From: Hypoxylon rubiginosum
Taxonomy: Eukaryota > Ascomycota > Sordariomycetes > Xylariales > Hypoxylaceae
DNA length: 64,000 nt
Reading direction: 5' to 3'
NCBI GenBank assembly: GCA_902806565.1
Contig: CADCXA010000029.1
Location: forward strand, 930,001 to 994,000
Positions 21,563-34,149 of the stretch are shown in pieces. The notes under the pieces are model-generated. The model was not told the origin of the DNA and ran no database searches. It saw nothing but the letters and a program-made list of their open reading frames with translations. The translations under genes were made by a program, and so were the position numbers. Numbering within the stretch: position 1 is the first letter of the stretch; the number at the start of each line of letters is the position of its first letter.

Positions 21563-22491
21563 ATTTGATGCGATTTCCTACATGTATCGATACAATCAGC
21601 GGTCCGCCGAGGAGTCAATAAGAAGACCATCGTGCAAACCTCCGCCGGCTCGTGCCTTCTCGGTCCGATGGCACATCTTACGGTGAGTCTCCCGCTCAGA
21701 TGCCCATCGGTATTGTGATGCGTTCGGATTTCTGTGACGCTGCGTAAACTTGTGGCTATATTATACCCCTTTTGTTAAGTTTAAGCCAACGGCTTTCATA
21801 ACAGGAAGCTCGGGCTGGATTTTAGAAGAATCCATCGTCAGGATCTTTATTTCTAATTCCTAGGACTTGCTATGTACTACAAAGGGGCTATTTCTGGTCA
21901 GCGGCCATGGCTTACTTCGATTTGCACCATCCAATCGTATCCCAGGCGTCTATTCGCTGGCGTAGCCGCATAAGAGGATTCGGGTCCGAAACAGGCGCGG
22001 ACTTTTATGGCGCGGTCTCTTTAGGAGGTTGCTATTATAAGAGTAGCTGAGCACCTCGACTGTAGACGTTGTCGGATTACGGTTAAGCTTCCTGGTGGCG
22101 ACCTCTTCCTAGTGGGTGTACACTTCTAGGACGCATTTAAGAAGCATCGTGCTGCTGCATGCGTCTTCATGCAGTATGTGCTTATATTCGGGGGCTCAGT
22201 CTTGAATGCTTTGCGCTCGGTCTCATTCTGACGGCCTCAGCCCATAATTAGAAACCATGATTGCTGTGCCGCTTGTAGCATCTCGATATATGATCAAGTT
22301 AAATCGCCATGTCTTGGCTCTAGTTAAAGGACAACAAGCATCTTGCTTCACTTCGAATCATCTGTTTAACGTTCCAAGCGCTCCCCAATACTTTCGCGAG
22401 CGCCGTTCTTATACCAAGCACTTCTCTACTCTACGAGGCTAAGGGGTTAAGGGGCCAACGAGTAGCCAGCAACTACGGACAATTGACGGCA
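21563..22491. other. Intergenic region, no gene seen
   Basis: 929 bp without a supported frame or known repeat. It must contain the hydrolase 3' end and the promoter of the secreted-protein gene. Confidence 0.5.
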
Positions 22492-23748
22492 ATGGGTGCC
22501 AAATACCTGTTCCTAAGCCTCCTAGCTATCAGTAGCAGCCTATCGACATGCGCCGCAAGGGTGATCTCAGACCAGGAGCTCGCTACTTTGAAGTACAACT
22601 CTACTATCAAGCCCGCGGCTATCAACTCGACCAAATGGCAGCCCCATGACTTCAACTGGGAGGCGGCGCGTGCTCGGTCCGGACCTAAGTCCACGTGGAA
22701 AGGGCTGTCCGTCAACCTGAACGAGAGCAGCCACGCCAGAGCCTTCCTCACCCCTGATAAGGCGCATTTCAGGGTCGCCAACGTCACCAACAACGTCACC
22801 AGCACAGACCTCATAGTCGCAGAACCTCACGAGCTCATCGTTCCAGTTGTGCTTGCTTGGTTCGCGGGCCTGAGCTGGACCACCATCGCCGAGGTTACCA
22901 CCACCGGCCTGACCATTGCCGGTACGGTTTCTGCGATCCAGGGCTGCGTCACCGACGACGGGAGCAATTGGGGCACCTTCAACTGTATCGTTGGTCTTGC
23001 CGGCTCAATTTGGGGCGTTGGCCAGGCCGCGAAGGCTGCGTATGCTGGCGCCAAAGCGCTCGGCTGGTTCGCGCGCTCGTCGGCAACGTGGCTCGGGTCG
23101 GGCCTTGAAGCAATCGAGCTCTCCGCCTTCACCAAGAGGGGAGAGATGAACCCGGAACACTACCAGGTCGTGCACGAGCGGCTCGTGAGCCACGTGCTGA
23201 ACCAGACCTTCGGCTCCTCCGAGTTCATCGGCTACGCCGGCGAGGACCACCGGCTCGGCGCCCGCCACGACGAGCACCTGCACCCGCGGGCCCCCATCTT
23301 CCGCTTCAGCCACCCCCGCCACGGCCTGATGGACATCGCCTCCCGCGAGCACGTCGACGGCACGCGCTTCACCATCACCTACGCCAACGGGCTGGAGGAG
23401 AAGAGGGGCCTGGACCGCCTGGGCCGGCGCCAGACCTTCCAGCACGAGGCCCTCAACGGAGACATCCTCGAGGCCCGCTTCGACGAGGAGGCCGCCAACG
23501 CCGACCCCTGCAATCCTTCGTTCGACGCGCAGGACGCCTTCGGCCAGATCGAGGACACGATCGGTTGCTTTACCCAGGGCTCGTGGCCCGACAACGGCGT
23601 CCTGAAGGCGCAACTGTACGACTCCAGCTGCGAGGCGACTTTTGGCTTCATCCATATGGGCTTCTTCGCCAACAGCAACGACGCGACGAAGCTCGAGAAT
23701 CTGCAGCCTGCTGGCATGCCGTTGACGGGCTGCGAGGATACCAAATAA
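22492..23748 (+). CDS. Secreted protein of unknown function
   Basis: One uninterrupted exon gives 418 aa from the first ATG (MGAKYLFLSLLAISSS). A hydrophobic N-terminus with cleavage probably near CAA|RV at about residues 22-24 marks a signal peptide. Several NxS/T sequons lie in the first 110 residues (NST twice, NES, NVT twice). A hydrophobic Gly/Ala-rich segment from about residue 118 to 190, from VVLAWFAGLSWTTIAEV through WGVGQAAKAAYAGAK, could be a membrane-inserting or buried helical hairpin. The C-terminal third has a GLEEKRGLDRLGRR basic stretch resembling a Kex2 site and five cysteines near the end. Codon GC rises sharply along the gene. I do not recognise the family; a secreted effector- or toxin-like role is only one possibility. 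Confidence 0.75.
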   Translation: MGAKYLFLSLLAISSSLSTCAARVISDQELATLKYNSTIKPAAINSTKWQPHDFNWEAARARSGPKSTWKGLSVNLNESSHARAFLTPDKAHFRVANVTNNVTSTDLIVAEPHELIVPVVLAWFAGLSWTTIAEVTTTGLTIAGTVSAIQGCVTDDGSNWGTFNCIVGLAGSIWGVGQAAKAAYAGAKALGWFARSSATWLGSGLEAIELSAFTKRGEMNPEHYQVVHERLVSHVLNQTFGSSEFIGYAGEDHRLGARHDEHLHPRAPIFRFSHPRHGLMDIASREHVDGTRFTITYANGLEEKRGLDRLGRRQTFQHEALNGDILEARFDEEAANADPCNPSFDAQDAFGQIEDTIGCFTQGSWPDNGVLKAQLYDSSCEATFGFIHMGFFANSNDATKLENLQPAGMPLTGCEDTK

Positions 23749-24131
23749 CCTAAAACCTACTAGTATGCCATGGGACTGGCTGCAAATAAGAAAGGCGGCA
23801 CCTTTTGAAAAAGAGATCGACAGCATTTGCAACAACAAAATGTAGATTGGGGGCTCTATAAGGAAACCAGATATAGGGGTATTAAATCGCAATTTCCGGA
23901 GTGTTCTAAATAGGGGTTTTTATCTTCCTTTTGAGCATTTACATGCTGTTATATCAAAAGACGATGTAAATAAAAGCTATGTATTTCATTAGGTAGCTAC
24001 GCCCGCGCCGCCGTTAGTCATTTTGCAGATATTCCGATGATTTGACTTGGGCACTGGGAATACGCGTTCATTAGGCACATTATTCCATGTCCGTCCCGAA
24101 GTCCCGTTCACGATCTAACCTTATATCAATA
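23749..24131. other. Intergenic region, no gene seen
   Basis: 383 AT-rich bases between the secreted-protein gene and the NLR relic. No feature is supported. Confidence 0.5.
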
Positions 24132-24931
24132 TCATTTGTAAACTGTAGGGCATACTATAAAATGAACAAATAAGATACTTACTGTGCTTCTTCCCATCTT
24201 TTCTGTTTCGTATGCGCTTCTCGATGTCATATTCTTCCCCCGCCAGACAAAATCTCTCGAAATTTTCATCCAGTCGTTCGAATTGAGATGGAAAGGAAGA
24301 GATCGGTACTGCGGTTCAGTAGATAATTGCAGACCTCCAAGGTTTAGAGATGTTACTCTGATAGGTCCTACACTTATCAATTTTACTATAAGACCTCCTA
24401 AGCTATGCGCGACGAAAATGATTAGAGCTAGCTTTTCTTCTTCAGTCTGCCTCGCTATGGGTATTCTAGTGAGCAGATCTCCTGCAAAAGACTCAACGTC
24501 CGGCATGGAAGACGTAAACACGTAATAAGAGTCATAGCCGAAAGTTCGAATCCGCGGTCGGACATTAATACAAACTGAAGCTGTTGGCAAGCGATCACGC
24601 AGCCAGACGGCGCGCTCCATGTTGTCCGCCAGCTCCCACTAAGTCCATGGACAGCGATGATATTATTCCGAAGTTGGCGAAGACCAATGCATGCCTTACG
24701 TGAAGGTGAACCGTACTCAACAGAGTGAGCAGTGGCAGTAAGCGAAGGCGGTGACGGTTGACTTGGACGAGTTGGAAATTCAAAAAGACCAAATGATTCC
24801 ACACTGCCAAGGTTATTCGATTGAGTTGAGTCCGAGCCTTCGGCTTCTGAATAGACTGTTACCACGTTAGCTGGAACGTTCTCAGCCTTGTCGCCAGCTA
24901 TTCGCAACCTACCTAGGTAGTGTGGCATCAT
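24132..24931 (-). pseudogene. Relic of an NLR N-terminal alpha/beta-hydrolase (DUF676-type) domain
   Basis: Two overlapping minus-strand frames carry one domain. The upper frame (24,931 down to about 24,600) ends NNIIAVHGLSGSWRTTWS; the lower frame continues AVWLRDRLP, RIRTFGYDS, then FVAHSLGGLIVKL. Together they match the serine-esterase-like domain found at the N-terminus of fungal NACHT/ankyrin proteins (HGLxG, TFGYDS, HSLGG). The join near 24,605-24,625 needs a frameshift, with no splice sites to explain it. After VKL the match stops and the frame closes at 24,132, so the NACHT and repeat parts are missing. A broken remnant is the simplest reading; a sequencing indel would explain the shift but not the truncation. 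Confidence 0.65.
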
Positions 24932-26912
24932 ATGCTAGGCATGATACAAGGAAGAAGAACACGACCTACAGTTTTCATACCAGGACACCGAGGCTTCCTG
25001 CTATTTATTCAACTTATTGTACTTGATTTCTTTCTCGTTGGCCCTTTAACGTATGAGGCTTATCATCAACCACTTGGTAATCTATGTTTCCATTATGACA
25101 TTGACATCGAAACAGGAGCTGCATCTTACTTTCTCTTTAACGCCCAAATATAAGAACATACTAGATCGTCTCCATGTACGGATCCCCTCTTGAAGTACTA
25201 ACAAGTCGCATTTGACCTATTTAGGTAGTTTATGATTATATCTTCAGCTAGTCGCTATGATAGAGGAACTGTTTAGGTCGCGGTAGCGAATTACATGCCA
25301 CTAAGTTCGATATCAGGTAAACCTAAATAAATATCAGTGAAGTTGTCGATGTATTGAGTTTCCTGAGTGTCAATGGCAGCATATGATATAATTGATTTGA
25401 TATATAGGAGGTATTACCAGGTAGGCAGATTGAAAGCAAAATAAGCTACCTACATGTAGTTAAAAGACTCGGGGAAATCACTTGTACTCTACTTGGACTA
25501 CACACCATGCAAATATGTAGTAGGAATTATTATGCATAGTATGGCTAATAAGGCGTTCTGTCAGGTTCTGGCTAAAAGAGATAGTAACAGATAATTGGAT
25601 GGAGTTGGCGCCGTCTTACCATCGTGGGAATAACACGACAACTCCGAATAATAAATCAAGGACATCCCTGAAAGGACGTCATCGAGTTCTTATTAGAAAG
25701 GGTGCTAAGAGGGACCAACCGTATCTCTTATCTACATCTGGTCCTTTGTATTTTTTCGCTGTGAACAGGTTAGATAGGCTGATAGGAGGGCTAAGTACTA
25801 TGTAGGTTACTATTTTTATCAGCAACATCGATAAGAGCGTTAAGGCTACACCATTCCAATATTGAATTGAAGCTGACAACCTGACGAGAAGATGATGAGA
25901 TGATAACTGATGAGAGAATGACTGAACGATACATGGATGTTATTGATTCGAGCCATCTAAATGCTACGGTACATTGAACGATGGAGGGGCACGGCGTAGC
26001 GGGTAGAGTGCTAATTGGGGGAATAGGCTTCGGGAACTACAGGGGATAATGCCATCATCAGCTGCAAGTTCCAAGTTGAGAGCCGCCCTTCCTTGCCCAG
26101 CCAGCCCACCATGCCCGCCGTGCCCACTAAACTGCCCACTAAATGCCTACTAAGTACGAGAGCCCCACCTAGGAAACGGTTAAAGCAACCCAAGGCGGCC
26201 CAGCCTTTTGTCTCCCTTGCTTAGCGGGCAAGCTAGTGGCAGCATGGATGACCAGGGTTGGCCCAGGGTTAGCCTTTAGGTAATGCCATTGTTTATGTCT
26301 CAGCTCCTCCACAGCCAACTATTGGTTGCTACGGCACTCTTCCGAGCCAATTCGTAGGTACTGTACACACACGCACAGCAACACCTTTTACACGTTTTTT
26401 TCTTCTCTTTTACGCCGAATCCATCACGCGCCGTTAACCGCTTCGATACAAGCAATACAAATCTCTCTTTTTCTTTTGTAGATGCAAGACAAGTATATCG
26501 AACGTCCGTTTGACCTATTATGTTACGGCGCAGACGGAAATGCAACATCAGATTCATGCAACCTGCTGTCACATTATAATCTGCGTCTGGAAGACACAGT
26601 CTTCTCGTCAACATTAAGACTTGCATGCACGTCGCTTACGTCTTCTACTCTCCCAGCGTCAGCATGAAGCCCAAGACATGACCCTGATCAACTTAGGTGA
26701 GCAATTCTTAATTAAAGACTGTAGATGCGGTGCGACACGTGGTGCGCTTTGGCTCTGGCATGCAGAGGTTCGAGCATTGGCCTACATTGGCCTATTAGCA
26801 AGGCCGGCCACCTTAGGCAAACCCGTAGATCCCGTGTATTCATGTCATACCAACACCTATTAACCAAGCGCTGGAATGTTGCTGAGACTAATCGTATATC
26901 ATCTGGCAGATC
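24932..26912. other. Long intergenic region upstream of the DH/PH gene
   Basis: About 2 kb without a supported gene. The pyrimidine-rich part at 26,350-26,480 may be the promoter and 5' UTR of the gene starting at 26,913. The region 25,000-26,200 is AT-rich with only short frames. Confidence 0.5.
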
Positions 26913-29900
26913 ATGACTGACCCGAAATCTAACGATGAAGACGATCCATCGGGTCCACAAACTCCTCAGAAAGCTTACACCCCTAAGAAACGAACCCCCA
27001 ATACCGCGACAGGAGCTACACCCATTGCAACAGCTACAACACCTAGCAAAGATGCAACCCCTAAGACTGCGCCCGCCGCTGGGCGCTCCCGAGCGGGCAC
27101 CACGAGACAGCCCCCTACCCTTCTCGGCGATTTCTTGCTCGGCCGACCATCTCCAGCCCGGCTCGCGGCAGACAAGAAAGCGGCAAGGGAAGCAGCGCAG
27201 GCGAGGCGAATGAGCCTGGAGATGGTGAAGCAAGAGATGCGCCAAGCTTCTATCATGCGCATTCAAGCTCCGGGAGGTGTGCATGACCGAGTAAAGAAAT
27301 GGCAAAAGACGAATGCTGCGGCAATGGCCAGTGCGGATCCTTTGGCCACACCGACTGAACCCAGCGAAGTGAACATACAAGTAGACGAGGAGAGTGTGAC
27401 TGAAGAAGACAGGGTGAGGATTAAGTCACGGCAGAGGAAGCCGAGGCCAAAATCCGTGACTGAGCTGGAAGCGAGCGAAGATGGAAATAGTAACGACCAG
27501 ACGGGTTCAAGGCCGTCAAGTCCACCTAAGAAGCGGGTTGTTAGTGATACGAATTGGGTGAAGAACAAGAAGAATAGCCCCCCAAGAACCCGATCGCCCA
27601 AGACGAAGCCGAAACCGATCGAGAGCACCGGATCGCCTTTGCCGAAAGATTTTCTAGCCCGTACCGCTGTCAATCCCCCAGTGTCCAAGAAGATCAAAGA
27701 CTGGGCTAGTAAAGTTGAGCTTCCAGATGAGACTCAAAGTAAACAACACAGGGCAACAAAATCAACCGGTAGCATAGACGGAATCCGTGTTAGACCTATC
27801 CCTTCTGAGAGCGACAGTGCAAGTGGAAGATCGGCGTCAACTCGTATCACGGTCAAGGTGAAGAGCTCGCGAAAATCCAAAGAACCAGAGGGTGATGGAA
27901 TTCGTGTTACACCCATGCCCAGCGAAAAGGACGCACCAAGTGAAGGATCGGGATCTTCGCATGTGGTGGCTGAGCCATCCAAGACACGAGTGTCGAAAGG
28001 GTATGAAGACGATGGCATTCGTGTTACACCTATCCCAAGTGAGAACAGCACGACAAATGCAAGATCAAGTACTGCCAGTCCTGTGAAAGTCTCTTCGACA
28101 CGCAAATCACAGGGGGCCTTGGATGATGGCATCAGGGTGAAGCCATTTCCCAAGCAGACTCGTCAAGGCGATAGCCTCAGATACAACCCCCGGAAAGCTT
28201 TTATCCCAAATGACCAAGCCACAGCGTCTTCCTATCTTGAAGGGTCAGACGATGGGAGCACAGTCCGAGCCTCTTCTAGACGGTCTTCTAGGATCCCAAG
28301 CACTTACGAAACAAGTACCCAGAGGGATCCATCACCATCAGATCAGATAGAGGTAATAGAGGAGCCTGAATCTGAAGAAGCTCGGACTCCAACACCGGTG
28401 AACTCAAAGATGGCGTCTAAGGCGTCTAAGGTGAAGCAGAGACGTTCTGCAAAGTCTATCGAAAAGCTTCCTACAAGAAGCCGTGCAGACACGGACACTA
28501 TTTTAACTGAGGAGATATCAGAAAGCGAGTCTTGGTCAAGCGATTCGGTATCGGACATGCCTTTTAGTATACCGCCACAATCTTTAGCAGATATACCCGT
28601 TGGGTACTCTGCGTTTAGCGAGCTCGACTTGCCCTCAGGCCCCAAGGGACGCAATGCGAGACCAAAGACTAAGAGGCAATCAAGCTTCAAGGGCGCTACT
28701 AGCGTGTTAAAGAAGGCCTTGACTGAGGGCAAGAAGATTCTTACCGAGAAGGTTGATCATCCAAAACCCGCGCACAACCGGCCACCCAACATCGAAACAT
28801 GGTTGAAAGATACAGTGGATCCTTTTGTTGATTCGCCAACTGCTTCGCAGTCAGACCAAAGGAAGCCCGTTGAGGAGGAATGGGTAGATGAAGAAGAGGA
28901 CAAGACGCAAGATTCCGTGCTTTCAAGTCATATGCCTGCAGACGTTGCATGTGCGCCTAGCGTTAGCAGGAGTGAAGAGACCATCGAGTCAAAGGATACC
29001 ACTAAACCAGACCTCGACGACCACGATAGAGCTGAGGTCGTGACTCCAGTATCAGCTGGGCTGAGAAGGAGTCGAGCTACGAGGGTCTCTTCAACGCCTT
29101 CGAAGGCCAGCAGCAAACGGGGTCTCAAAGAGAAACTGAAGGACGCATTCCGTGGCGAATCAACTGGCCATAACCCTCCACCTTTGGAGTATCCAAGTTG
29201 TCCTGAAGTGGTCGACCTTGATGAAGACCAAGAAGATGAGCATCGTGAACGACGGCGTTATTCTAGTACACGAAAGAGCCCACCCCTTGATGATTATGAA
29301 TCATCAATATCATCTTCCTCAATCCAGCCAGCACCACCGCCGCCGGCGCATCACAAACGCAAGCCGCCAACTTATGGCTTTCATGAATTATCGACAATTG
29401 TATCCGAGGTCGAATCACATAGTACGATTCCGTCAGATTATTCATCCATTGTATCCGATTCGACAGTAACAGAGAGTACCGCCTTAACCCGGAGCACTGC
29501 GGTCTCGCATAGAAAAAGTCAGAAATCTGGATTGAAGAGACGACTCACAAAGCATTCAGATTTAGTCTCGGTCTTATCACTACCTGATGACGAATCAGCA
29601 TCCCACAGGACTCGCAGCCTTCGCTCGGCTCGTAGTGTAAGACGGTCATCTAACCATCTGGGCACCGCTACGATCGACGGGCTTCTACTGGAATTTGAAG
29701 ACGATGAGGATCTTTACCGCCGAGAATTGAAGACCCTCGTGGAGGGAGTAATTCCAGTCCTCCTAACAGAATTTGTAAACAATAATAGTAGCACACGCAA
29801 AGACCTTTTTGGGTCCGCTCCAGCCAAGTACAAGGAAGATACATTGGATAATGCGGTTGTCAACATGGGCATCGCCCTGGACGACCTAAGGGACCACCAC

Positions 29901-32692
29901 CGCCTGCGCCCCTCGCTTTCTGACATCCGCAAACTCCCCCAGTGGCTCGAAAGAATCCATCCTATTTACAACAACTACCTAGATGTGTGGCGCCTTGGTT
30001 TTCAAGGCATCATTGTCAACTTAGCTCCAAAATCACCCGATGATGTCGATTCGCTCATAAACGCGATGCCCCGAAATGAGCAAGGCGACGTCCTCGATGA
30101 GGATGGGGAACGCATCGATGTTGCTCACCTGCTAAGACGCCCTCTTCTTCGCATCAAATGGATAACTAGATTCATCAAGGTATATATCCCACTGCCTTCC
30201 CATCGCATCTTCACTAACCAAATCAGGGCTATCGAGCTATTACAGGTACGAAGGACTTCGAGGCTCTCGCTTCAAAGTGGGAAATTCTGCAGGAGAAAGC
30301 GAAGCGACGCCACAAGGAAGAAAATGCGAGAGTCGTCGACGAAGACGCCAAAAACAGCGATACATCCCGAACTCGAGACTTGAAGACACTAGAAGCTTTG
30401 GACAACGTCAGAATTGATCGCTTTCGACAAGTTTTTGCCAAAGACACGTTCTCCTTGAACCTGCAACATTCGAACGGACAACGACTTGAGTGTCAAGTTG
30501 AACTAATAATCAGAGATAATCAGCTGTTCAGATCCGACCCAGGCGATCTTCTTATTAGAGAAACTGGCAGTGGAGGACGCTCGTGGCTTCTTTTCGCTCC
30601 CGTGACCGGTGGCCGCTTTTCTGCTCGGAAAGGCGATGGTAAGCATGAGCTGGTCGTCATGATACGAGGCTACAAGGATGAATGGCACGAGCTCTTGTCC
30701 CTAACAACAGATGATGAAGAGCAAGCACTGGACTGGTTGGATATCCTAGGCCAAAGTCCAGTACCGCCCGCAATTAAACGATCGGCATCCCAATCATTGG
30801 TTCTGCCACCAAAATCGGCAGCTCCCGAAATTCCTCTAGGCGAGAGAAAGCTTCGCGGAGAAAGCATAGTCCCTCCGACACCCGTTCGATCTTCCCAGGG
30901 CCCAGAAGTAGCATCGATGGCCCATGAACGATCCGCCAGTCTTCCTACTATACCAACTTCTAGGCAAAACAAAGCATCGACCCTATCTCCCGAGCGAACC
31001 CCAGCTCGAGACTCTTACTCGAAGTCTAAGCATAGAATCTCTTCATCGGAAGAGAGGGATGAAACCCATTCGCGTTCTTATAGTGGCCCCGAATCCTCAC
31101 CATTAAAACAATCACCGAATAGCGCCCCCTACCGCGAAGATGGCGCACCTCCTCCCCCAGCCCACCGCACTTTAAGTGCCAAGAAGACGCCGGTGCTTTC
31201 GCCCCCGACTGACCAGAATACACCACGCCTCAAGCGCCGTACCTCTTCTCCTCTCAAACACGAATATCATCCCTCAGATGTCTCTTCAGAGGGCTCAGCC
31301 TCAACACCGGGATCAGAGGATGACTCAATCTCTGACGAATCGTCCAGTGACGAGTTTGAGGCAGTTCACATACCCGATACTACGCCCGCTATCAGCATTA
31401 AGAGAGATAGCGGGATTGCCGTTGCCGTTGAGTCCGCTGTCTCGGAGAGCACCGGTAGTGTTACACCTTCAGCTTCTGCGTCTCAGGCTGGCGCGCCTAA
31501 ACTTGAAAGCAAGCAGCCGGCATACGCTATCAAGTCCGTTGCTTCTATATCTTACTGGGATGAGAAACGCGGACACTGGCAAGACTTGTGGCCGGACCAA
31601 TGCTCTATCGTCACGATGCCGGGGCTTATCGAGGCGTATCCTTACCGAAGAACGCACACGTCCCCCGACAGCTCGCCACAAGAAGAACGACCCCTAATCG
31701 CTCTAGACCTGACACCCATTGTCATGCTACGGAACAGCACAGTTGTCGACCTGGAAATAAAGTCTCCCGTTCTAAAGTATTCGAGACTCTATTCAAAGGT
31801 GGTTAAGCACGAGACTTGCATGTTCCGCTTCCGCGTGCAATCCGTCCCAGAGTGTGAATCACTCTACACCGCTGTCCGCCAAGCCCGTTTGGATAATGCA
31901 AAGTATAAGGCACTAGAGGAGGAGGCTCGTGTCAGGGCTTTCGGACAGAACCAGAATCCTGACCCTGAAGCAGACGACAGCAGTCACCGCCGCAGCTGGT
32001 TTGGTCGGAAGAATAGCTACCGCGTCTCGGCACGCGCTCCTTCGCAATCAGCCGGCAGCCTGTCTCAATCTTCGGGTGTCTCCGCTTCGTCCTTTTTAAG
32101 GAGAATTATGGGAGGCGGAAATCAATCCTTTAACATTGCTATGTCTTCTGTTGATAGACAATCCCGCTCTGCTGGCCGTGAGGCATCACTCTACACCTCG
32201 TCATCCTCATCCGCTACGCCTCCTCGCTCGCCCTCGGTCAGCATCACAAACAGTGGCAGCAACAAAATGAGCCTCACCACCAACAACCTCAAGATTCGGC
32301 TCCATATGTTATTGACTGCTAGTAAGTGGGAAGACAACGGGAACTGCATGCTTGAAGTTACAAGGCCCGACCGTGGCACCCGACAGAACCTGAGGAAGTA
32401 TCAAGGAATGGAGAAGCGAATCATCGTCACGACGATCCCGAAGAAGGACATACAGAAACCAGTCATAGTCCTGGACGTCGTGTTGGGAAGCCAGTGCTTC
32501 AGCCGCCTGGGCAGCAGAGGCGTGCTCCTCAACGTCTGGGAGGAAGTGAAGGACGAGAACGGCCAGACGGGAGTGGTGCCTCAGGGAGGAGGTAGTGGAG
32601 GAAATATACGCAAGTGGTGCCTCCAGTGCTCATCGGTCCAACAGGCAGCCTGGATTTTCGGGCTCGTTACGCAAGAGGTTGTAATTGGTTGA
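26913..32692 (+). CDS. Large Ser-rich DH/PH-type (RhoGEF-like) conserved fungal protein
   Basis: Join 26913..30179, 30227..32692 gives 1,910 aa. The 47-nt intron restores RFIKGYRAITGTKDFEAL across the junction. Residues 1-900 are low-complexity, rich in Ser, Pro and Lys, with four copies of the motif DGIRV (about residues 288-407). A helical domain from about 915 to 1140 (DEDLYRRELKTL through LLRRPLLRIKWITRFIKGYRAI) resembles a Dbl-homology domain, followed by a PH-like segment (about 1150-1270, ending in EEQALDWLDILG). A second PH-like region (SIVTMPGLIEAYPY, then LTPIVMLRNSTVVDL) and a conserved C-terminus complete it. Such proteins act at the cortex or septum on Rho-family GTPases; this role is by family resemblance only. 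Confidence 0.8.
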
Positions 32693-33243
32693 TTGAAAAG
32701 ATACCCCTTTTCATTTGTCATAAAGCATGAAGGCCGACTATTACCGGCCAGTTTCTTTTTCTCAGGATTCACCTTTACCCCCACCTTCATCTCCCCCCCC
32801 CTCCTTTCAAACGACATGTCAGATACAATACACTACCTAGGTAGTTTTCATAATGAGGAATAAGGCGAAGGCGTCCGGCACATAGCATTCAAAGGGAGAC
32901 GGTTGGCATAGCGCGGGCGGACATAAAGGAGGTCGCACGAAATGATTGATAGGAAGGTTTGGCGGCCAAGGCGGCTTTGCATTTTTCTTGCCTCGATTTG
33001 GGCAAAAATTTCCCCCGACTGTATAAATCCTGTAGGTTACCTATGTACACAACACACTCTGAAATACCTAATCATCAAAACCATTGCATGTTGCCTTTTT
33101 GCCTTTTTCCCTTCGTCGCTCGGATGGCGCTCGAATTAAGTGGTGACATGTGTTCTCTGAATTCGGCCTAGTTATCGGGAGGCTACACGTAGTAGGAGGT
33201 GGCTATCGGTATCGTAGATGAGAGTAACGCTTCGTGCTTCAAC
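32693..33243. other. Convergent intergenic region
   Basis: 551 bp between the 3' ends of the DH/PH gene (+) and the small conserved gene (-). It holds one palindrome TACCTAGGTA at 32,834-32,843. No gene is seen. Confidence 0.5.
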
Positions 33244-34149
33244 TCAATACCACTGCAGACTCACAGGTCAGCGCATGCTATCCAAACGCACGCGAAATAT
33301 CCACCCAAAGAACCACGCGGAATAGAAAGCAGTCACGGGGGAGAGGAAGGGGGAAGGGGAGGGGGGGAAACAAAACACGTACCACGATACCCTCCTCGGG
33401 CCCGTCCAGCTTCTCGCCCCGGACGAGCTTGCCGAGGGCCAGCCGCATGCGGCGGATCAGCTGCTCGGCGTAGCCGGGCGCAGGCGGCTGGGGCGCGGGC
33501 ACGCTGGTGTCGTTGCGCAGGATGACGGGGGCCGCGGCCGCGGTGCCTCCCGCCTCGGCGCTACGCCGGATCGCCGCCTTGACCAGGGCCACGTCCGCCT
33601 CGTCCCAGGCCGCGCCCATGATCACGGCGACCGGGGGGGACGAGTAGTTGCCCGTTCCAACCTGGCTGCTCTGGGTCGGGGGCGCTACGCCCTGGAGGAC
33701 TGGTGGGTGGAGGAGGTAGGTTAGCGGGGGGAGTTCGGTAAACTTTTTTTTCTCGATGAACTTTGCCGTGCTGACGGGGATAGCAAGGATTCCCAGCCGT
33801 TGCTCTCGAGGTAGATAGGACGATGGCGGGGAATAAGTGTTGATGATGCGTTCTGGTGGAATTAGGACTCACTGTAAGGAACTTCGGCGGCGGTGGACTG
33901 GGCACCTAGGCAGAAGAGAACCACTATAGCTCAGTCAGCATTCCGGAAGATATAACAAAAGTGACGCTATGGTGTATTGTTGATTCGGCTGCACGGTTCG
34001 AATTCTGGGGTCTTTATCATCCCCTGCAATCTCGTGTCATCCTGTCACTTACCCTCATATTCTGGCTTCAGGCCCTCAGCAACGGGCTTCCCGACGATTT
34101 CCGCTTTACCGCACACGACAACAGGAATGGGCGCAGAGGAGTCGGCCAT
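33244..34149 (-). CDS. Small conserved fungal protein of unknown function
   Basis: Complement of join 33244..33252, 33383..33699, 33873..33923, 34053..34149 gives 157 aa. The N-terminus PIPVVVCGKAEIVGKPVAEGLKPEYEV resembles a small ascomycete family (start VxVxGKxxxxGxxVxEGLKPExEV). The middle reads GTGNYSSPPVAVIMG and ILRNDTSVPAP, and the protein ends EEGIVWY. The last coding exon is just 9 nt (Trp-Tyr-stop), fixed by CTGCAG|TGG and by the family's aromatic ending. Intron 2 has a clear GCTAAC branch site and polypyrimidine tract before the acceptor at 33,700-33,701. GC content in exon 3 is very high. The fold suggests a Rossmann-like beta-alpha start, but I know no function for it. Confidence 0.72.

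Noticed and set aside
23005..23892. 295-codon minus-strand open frame
   Set aside because: It is the antisense shadow of the GC-rich 3' half of the secreted-protein gene. Its start and low-complexity Val/Ala/Gly content do not resemble a protein.
33985..34030. tRNA-like B box (GGTTCGAATTC)
   Set aside because: No acceptor, D or anticodon stem can be folded around it; the match is only to the B-box word.
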